A stretch of DNA of 10,178 nucleotides from Deltaproteobacteria bacterium (GTDB taxonomy: Bacteria; Desulfobacterota; DSM-4660; Desulfatiglandales; HGW-15). The notes under the pieces were generated by a model, which was not told the origin of the DNA, ran no database searches, and worked only from the letters and a program-made list of their open reading frames with translations. The stretch lies in contig JAHECH010000096.1 in NCBI GenBank assembly GCA_024641835.1, positions 1-10,178 on the forward strand, read 5' to 3'. Below, in pieces: positions 6,994 to 10,178 of this stretch. Each line of letters opens with the position of its first letter. Position 1 is the stretch's first letter. Position numbers and translations under genes: made by a program.

Positions 6994-7754
6994 AGCCCTG
7001 TCTCCTCTCCAAGGTATGCCCGCCTCACCTTTTCATCCTGCATCACCTCATCCGGGACGCCTTCGCCTATTTTCACGCCAAACTCAACCACCACAACCCT
7101 GTCCGCAACACTGAAGAGTTCCCTCAGCCTGTGTTCGATCATCAACAGGGTCACTCCTTTCATTCGGAGTCTTTCGATGAGAGGAAGCATGCTCGCTATT
7201 TCGCTCATACTCAGCCCTGAGAAAACTTCGTCACAGATGATCACCTCCGGTCTCAGGGCAAGGCACCTTGCCAGCTCGAGGCGTTTGAGGTAACCCAGAG
7301 GAAGGGCTGAAGCGAGTTTATACGGGACATATGCATCTCTTTCAAACCCCACTTCCTCAAGAAGGTCTATGGCAACGGCATCCCTGTCGCCGCCTCTTGT
7401 GCTGGCAAACTGTCGGGCCCGGGGTGACCAGAGAGGAACGATGAGGTTCTTGTAGGCTCTGAGGCTTGGGTATGGCCGGACGATCTGGAAGGTCCTGGTT
7501 ACCCCCAGTTCGGCAATTTTGTACGGAGGCAGGCCGGTGAGTCTTGTTTCCTTGAATAGGACTTCTCCTGCATCCGGCTTTGTAAAACCAGTGATCATAT
7601 TCACGATCGTGGTCTTCCCCGCACCATTGGGCCCTATGAGCCCCAATACCTCTCCCTGGAGCAGATCAAAGCTCAAACCTTCAACAGCGACAACACCGCC
7701 GAAGGACTTCCTCAAGTTCCTTACGCGAATCAGCGCTGCATTTTTTTCTCCCAT
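6990..7754 (-). CDS. livG: LIV-type ABC transporter ATP-binding protein, LivG-like
   Basis: Second ATPase subunit of the importer, pairing with LivF. The 254-residue protein has a canonical Walker A GPNGAGKT (41-48), Q-loop Gln90 in TRTFQIVRPYPSL, Walker B VIICDE (171-176) and H-loop His208 in LLMIEHRL. The C-terminal extension typical of LivG is present (KIGEGVPDEVMQDEKVRRAYLG). The ABC signature is unusual: LPLGYLKRLELA (151-162) instead of the common LSxGxQ form, and DEVFSGL replaces DEPxxGL. The catalytic Glu176 is kept, so the protein is likely active. The ATG at 7754 has AGGA just upstream, overlapping the TAG stop of livM; the gap between the two genes is 5 bp. It overlaps livF by 4 bp. 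Confidence 0.93.
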   Translation of the reverse strand: MGEKNAALIRVRNLRKSFGGVVAVEGLSFDLLQGEVLGLIGPNGAGKTTIVNMITGFTKPDAGEVLFKETRLTGLPPYKIAELGVTRTFQIVRPYPSLRAYKNLIVPLWSPRARQFASTRGGDRDAVAIDLLEEVGFERDAYVPYKLASALPLGYLKRLELARCLALRPEVIICDEVFSGLSMSEIASMLPLIERLRMKGVTLLMIEHRLRELFSVADRVVVVEFGVKIGEGVPDEVMQDEKVRRAYLGEETGL

Positions 7755-7759
7755 GTTTC

Positions 7760-8773
7760 CTAGACCCTTACCCAGTGTTCGAACTGATGGTATTTCCTGC
7801 TTGCCCAGTTGAGAAGCCCCTCAGGCTTATACAGGATAAATCCCACAAGAACAGCACAGTAAAGGACTACCCGCAGCTGGCCGAGCCCCCGCAACAGCTC
7901 TGAGAGGGGAGCCAGGATGAAAGCCCCCAGGACAGGACCTGCAAGGGTCCCTGGCCCTCCCATGATGCAGGCAGCAATGGGCATGATCGTGAAATCCACG
8001 GCAAAGAGCGATAACCCTGCAAATCCTGAAAAATGGGCGACAAAGGTGCCGGCAAAACACCCGATCATGGTCGCAATAAAGAGGGCGTAGACCTTGACTC
8101 TCGTTACGTTGACCGCTGAAGCCATCACAGCCTGATCATTGTCTTTGACGCCCGCGAAAACAAGGCCAATATCTTCACCGCAGAGCCTCCTGAGACCGAA
8201 GATAGCTGTCAGGACCATAACCAAGATCAGGTAGACTCCAGTCAAGGAGTTGGAGAAACCAGCCACGGGACTCAAACCCTCCGTCCCTCTGAAAAGGTTT
8301 CCTGCCAGAATGATGCTCGTGCCTAGAAAAGGAAACATGAATGTCACTACAGCAAAATAGATGCCTCTGAGAGGAAGACAAGGCAGCCAGAAGAGGGTAC
8401 AAAGGAGAGCACCTCCCAAGGTGCCTATAGGGATGGTGAGGGCTGGGGGAAGACCTAAGTAGAAATTCAGAGTTCCCGCAATGTACCCGCCCACTCCGGT
8501 CATGAATGCCCCACCGATGCACACCAGCCCCACCCGCTCGGTGAGGAAGTCAAAGGAAATCGCCAGGAGAGCATAAACCGCCGCCAGTCCCAGCACCCGC
8601 TGCCAGTAGAGGCTTGGCATAACAAGGGGAGCGATGAGGAGTCCAATGATCAATCCGGCTCTTGGTGCAAGCAAGTAGGTCACTTCGCGCCAGGAGGAGA
8701 TAGCGTACAAACCCTCTGAGCGCGCCTTGATGGAACGGTCCAGCCTCTCCTTCCGTCTTTCCTTTCCCTCCAT
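7760..8773 (-). CDS. livM: LIV-type ABC transporter permease, LivM-like
   Basis: Inner-membrane permease subunit that forms the translocation channel with LivH. The 337-residue protein has a charged cytoplasmic N-terminus (residues 1-35), then about eight to ten hydrophobic segments (first at about 37-55, then 59-76). The cytoplasmic coupling loop expected to contact the ATPases is at about 203-234 (GLVFAGVKDNDQAVMASA, then NVTRVKVYALFIA). The late motif MGGPGTLAGPVLGA (271-284) is typical of LivM. The usual glycine-rich early motif is present in divergent form (GLVCIGGAFMTGVGGYIAG, 82-100). Starts at ATG 8773, 3 bp after the livH stop, with GAGAGGG a short distance upstream. Middle gene of livHMGF. 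Confidence 0.91.
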   Translation of the reverse strand: MEGKERRKERLDRSIKARSEGLYAISSWREVTYLLAPRAGLIIGLLIAPLVMPSLYWQRVLGLAAVYALLAISFDFLTERVGLVCIGGAFMTGVGGYIAGTLNFYLGLPPALTIPIGTLGGALLCTLFWLPCLPLRGIYFAVVTFMFPFLGTSIILAGNLFRGTEGLSPVAGFSNSLTGVYLILVMVLTAIFGLRRLCGEDIGLVFAGVKDNDQAVMASAVNVTRVKVYALFIATMIGCFAGTFVAHFSGFAGLSLFAVDFTIMPIAACIMGGPGTLAGPVLGAFILAPLSELLRGLGQLRVVLYCAVLVGFILYKPEGLLNWASRKYHQFEHWVRV

Positions 8774-8776
8774 CCT

Positions 8777-9667
8777 CTATACCCTCTCTTCAAGTTCTTT
8801 CTGCTTACCAAAAAGGCCCGAAGGCCTGATGATGAGGATCAAGATGATGAGTCCAAAGATGAGCACATTGTTCCACATGGTGCCGCCAAGAGCCGACATG
8901 ATCGTCGTGGCAAAGCCCAGGATGAGAGCGGCAAGCACGGTACCGCCCCAGCTGCCCAGCCCGCCGATGACACAGACCGCAATGGCGTTCGTGAGCACGG
9001 TGTATCCCGACTCGCAGTTGATATTTCCCAGGGGCATGATGGCTATTGCAGCCACGGCTGCAAGGGCTGAACCGATGCCCATGGCGACGTTGGCCATACG
9101 ATCTGAATTGATCCCGAGCATTAAAGCAGCTCGCTCGTTCTGGGCCATCGCGCGAAGCGCTAATCCCATCCTATGGTAGTGAGTAAATGCCCATATCAAC
9201 ACCAGAATCAGGAGACCTACGGCAATGATGAGAAGGCGCTGGGTATCCACAATAACCCAGTCTGTCGCCAGCACACCATCAGCCATGGGGGGCAAAACAT
9301 AGCCAGGGCCGATGAACCCCTCGAACCCGCCGATCCCTTGGAGCCGAAGGCCCTCCAGAATGCCTAGGGCTATAGCGAAGGATACGATAATCTCAGATAT
9401 GGGCATACCCCTGACACGGATCATCACGAACTGATATATGAGCGCCCCCACAAAGGAAACGATAGCAACGGCAAGGAGAACACTCGGCCAGTAGGGAAGA
9501 CCTGCCCTGTTGATAAAACTCCATGCAATGAATCCGGTGAGCACATACAGAGCACCATGGGCAAAGTTAGGCAACCGGCTGATGCCGTAGACAAAGGAGA
9601 AACCGACGGCCATGAGCACATAAGTCATGCCGTTTACGAGACCGTAGATTATGACTTCAAGGTCCAC
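8777..9667 (-). CDS. livH: LIV-type ABC transporter permease, LivH-like
   Basis: Inner-membrane permease partner of LivM and first gene of the operon. The 296-residue protein is strongly hydrophobic with about eight likely membrane segments. It carries the LivH hallmarks: NGMTYVLMAVGFSFVYGI near the N-terminus, NFAHGALYVLTG (34-45), the cytoplasmic coupling loop GLALRAMAQNERAALMLGIN (168-187), VIGGLGSWGGTVLAALILG (233-251) and the C-terminal RPSGLFGKQK. The start is GTG at 9667, because the conserved N-terminus begins at once and AGAGGA (plus-strand 9677-9682) lies 9 bp upstream; no ATG fits. The next gene, livM, starts 3 bp after its stop. A predicted promoter with a palindrome in its spacer lies at 9709-9737. 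Confidence 0.92.
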   Translation of the reverse strand: MDLEVIIYGLVNGMTYVLMAVGFSFVYGISRLPNFAHGALYVLTGFIAWSFINRAGLPYWPSVLLAVAIVSFVGALIYQFVMIRVRGMPISEIIVSFAIALGILEGLRLQGIGGFEGFIGPGYVLPPMADGVLATDWVIVDTQRLLIIAVGLLILVLIWAFTHYHRMGLALRAMAQNERAALMLGINSDRMANVAMGIGSALAAVAAIAIMPLGNINCESGYTVLTNAIAVCVIGGLGSWGGTVLAALILGFATTIMSALGGTMWNNVLIFGLIILILIIRPSGLFGKQKELEERV

Positions 9668-9708
9668 TTGCAGGCTTCCTCTGTTTACAATCGATTATTC
9701 ATGCTGTT

Positions 9709-9737
9709 CTTTTATCTACATGAGCTTCATGTGTCAA
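9709..9737 (-). promoter_or_regulatory. Predicted promoter of livHMGF
   Basis: Read on the minus strand, a perfect -35 TTGACA (9737-9732) is followed after 17 bp by TAAAAG (9714-9709), a 4-of-6 match to the -10 box. Transcription would start near 9702, giving a leader of about 35 nt before the livH GTG. The weak -10 box and the palindrome in the spacer suggest a regulated promoter. Confidence 0.5.
9718..9732. promoter_or_regulatory. Candidate operator in the livH promoter spacer
   Basis: ACATGAGCTTCATGT is a perfect inverted repeat with 6-bp arms and a 3-bp centre. It fills most of the spacer of the predicted livH promoter and touches the -35 box. A dimeric repressor bound here would be expected to block RNA polymerase. 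No regulator gene is in the window to match with it. Confidence 0.4.
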
Positions 9738-9754
9738 CTTGGAACTGGGCGAGG

Positions 9755-9768
9755 TCTGGGATCCCAGA
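9755..9768. promoter_or_regulatory. Perfect 14-bp palindrome midway between the divergent promoters
   Basis: TCTGGGATCCCAGA is a perfect palindrome with no central gap. Its centre (9761/9762) lies within about 2 bp of the midpoint between the two predicted -35 boxes (9737 and 9783), a fitting place for a regulator acting on both promoters. It could also be chance or an RNA hairpin, though a gapless palindrome makes a poor hairpin. Confidence 0.4.
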
Positions 9769-9782
9769 TTCTTTGTTTTCTA

Positions 9783-9811
9783 TTGAAACCCCTCTGGGTT
9801 TCCCTTACTAT
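9783..9811 (+). promoter_or_regulatory. Predicted promoter of the amidohydrolase gene, with an inverted repeat in its spacer
   Basis: TTGAAA (9783-9788, 5 of 6 matches to -35) and TACTAT (9806-9811, 4 of 6 to -10) are 17 bp apart. The inverted repeat GAAACCC 9785-9791 / GGGTTTC 9796-9802 overlaps the -35 box and fills the spacer, so it may be an operator. The 8-bp palindrome TGACGTCA (9811-9818) covers the expected start-site region. The leader to the ATG at 9940 would be about 120 nt. Confidence 0.4.
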
Positions 9812-9939
9812 GACGTCAATTCTTCGAGAATCTCCCATTCAGGAGGCCACAGTCAAAAGGTACTTTGATCTTTGTCTGGATTCCTCATTCCGACTGAAGA
9901 ACTCTTGCGCCGGGATTCTCTTTGCTGGGGGTAACCATC

Positions 9940-10178
9940 ATGAGAATCATCGACTTTCATACTCATTATGTGCGTAAGGAAATGCTGAACCCTACCTGGC
10001 GGGACTACCTCGCAGAGATCAACCCTCTATTCTTTGAAAGGATTGATGATTACGCGAACCATCCGCAACTGTACGTGGGCTACCTGAAATCTCAGGGGGT
10101 GGAGTATGCCGTCGTTCTTTCGGAATGCGCTCCCGCGACGAGCGGTAACGTGACTGCGGAGAGTATGCTCGGTTATTG
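9940..10178 (+). CDS. Amidohydrolase family 2 (TIM-barrel) protein, 3'-truncated by window edge
   Basis: Only the first 79 residues are visible. The protein opens MRIIDFHTHYV; His7 and His9 form the HxH metal-binding motif at the end of the first barrel strand, typical of the amidohydrolase-2 family (hydrolases and non-oxidative decarboxylases such as those acting on hydroxybenzoates or aminocarboxymuconate semialdehyde). Further on, YLKSQGVEYAVVLSE resembles the second barrel strand of such proteins. GGGGGT lies 8 bp before the ATG as a ribosome binding site. The gene is divergent from livHMGF across a 272-bp control region, so it may be co-regulated with uptake. Whether it is a hydrolase or a decarboxylase, and its substrate, cannot be told from the visible part. 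Confidence 0.75.
   Translation, partial: MRIIDFHTHYVRKEMLNPTWRDYLAEINPLFFERIDDYANHPQLYVGYLKSQGVEYAVVLSECAPATSGNVTAESMLGY

Noticed and set aside
9651..9977. Plus-strand open frame of 108 codons across the livH/amidohydrolase gap.
   Set aside because: It starts inside livH on the other strand, has no ribosome binding site, shows no family-like pattern, and overlaps the amidohydrolase start in another frame.

Overview
The window carries ordinary bacterial genes of about 50-55% GC, with Shine-Dalgarno sites and sigma70-like promoters. The gene mix resembles anaerobic acid-degrading Desulfobacterota (sulfate reducers or syntrophs): an ADP-forming acyl-CoA synthetase, an AMP-forming acyl-CoA ligase, a branched-chain-type (LIV/HAAT) ABC importer and an amidohydrolase-2 family protein. 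The lineage is inferred from gene content only; no marker gene is present.

Layout. Positions 2-1621 (+) hold the 3' part of a fused ADP-forming acyl-CoA synthetase, cut by the left edge. Positions 1622-1960 are non-coding and very rich in inverted repeats: a probable terminator, a 23-bp-stem three-way-junction fold and two further hairpins. Low-specificity L-threonine aldolase follows (1961-2980, +). A strong sigma70-type promoter (3003-3031) then precedes a LIV-type periplasmic binding protein (3138-4409, +) and an AMP-forming acyl-CoA ligase (4500-6212, +). Converging on these from the right is a tight four-gene operon on the minus strand, livH-livM-livG-livF (9667 down to 6238), whose genes overlap or lie 3-5 bp apart. 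A 272-bp divergent control region (9668-9939) separates livH from an amidohydrolase-2 gene (9940 to the right edge, +).

How the genes may work together. The binding protein, two permeases and two ATPases make a complete LIV-type importer, although the binding protein is on the opposite strand from the rest. The acyl-CoA ligase next to the binding protein would activate an imported carboxylic acid. The ADP-forming synthetase could recover ATP from an acyl-CoA product. The amidohydrolase, divergent from livH, could act on the imported compound. The substrate cannot be read from the sequence; an aromatic or other organic acid is as plausible as a branched-chain amino acid.

I found no mobile element, CRISPR array, tRNA or rRNA, and no clearly new protein system. 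The most noteworthy non-coding signals are the structured element upstream of ltaE and the palindrome-rich back-to-back promoters between livH and the amidohydrolase.
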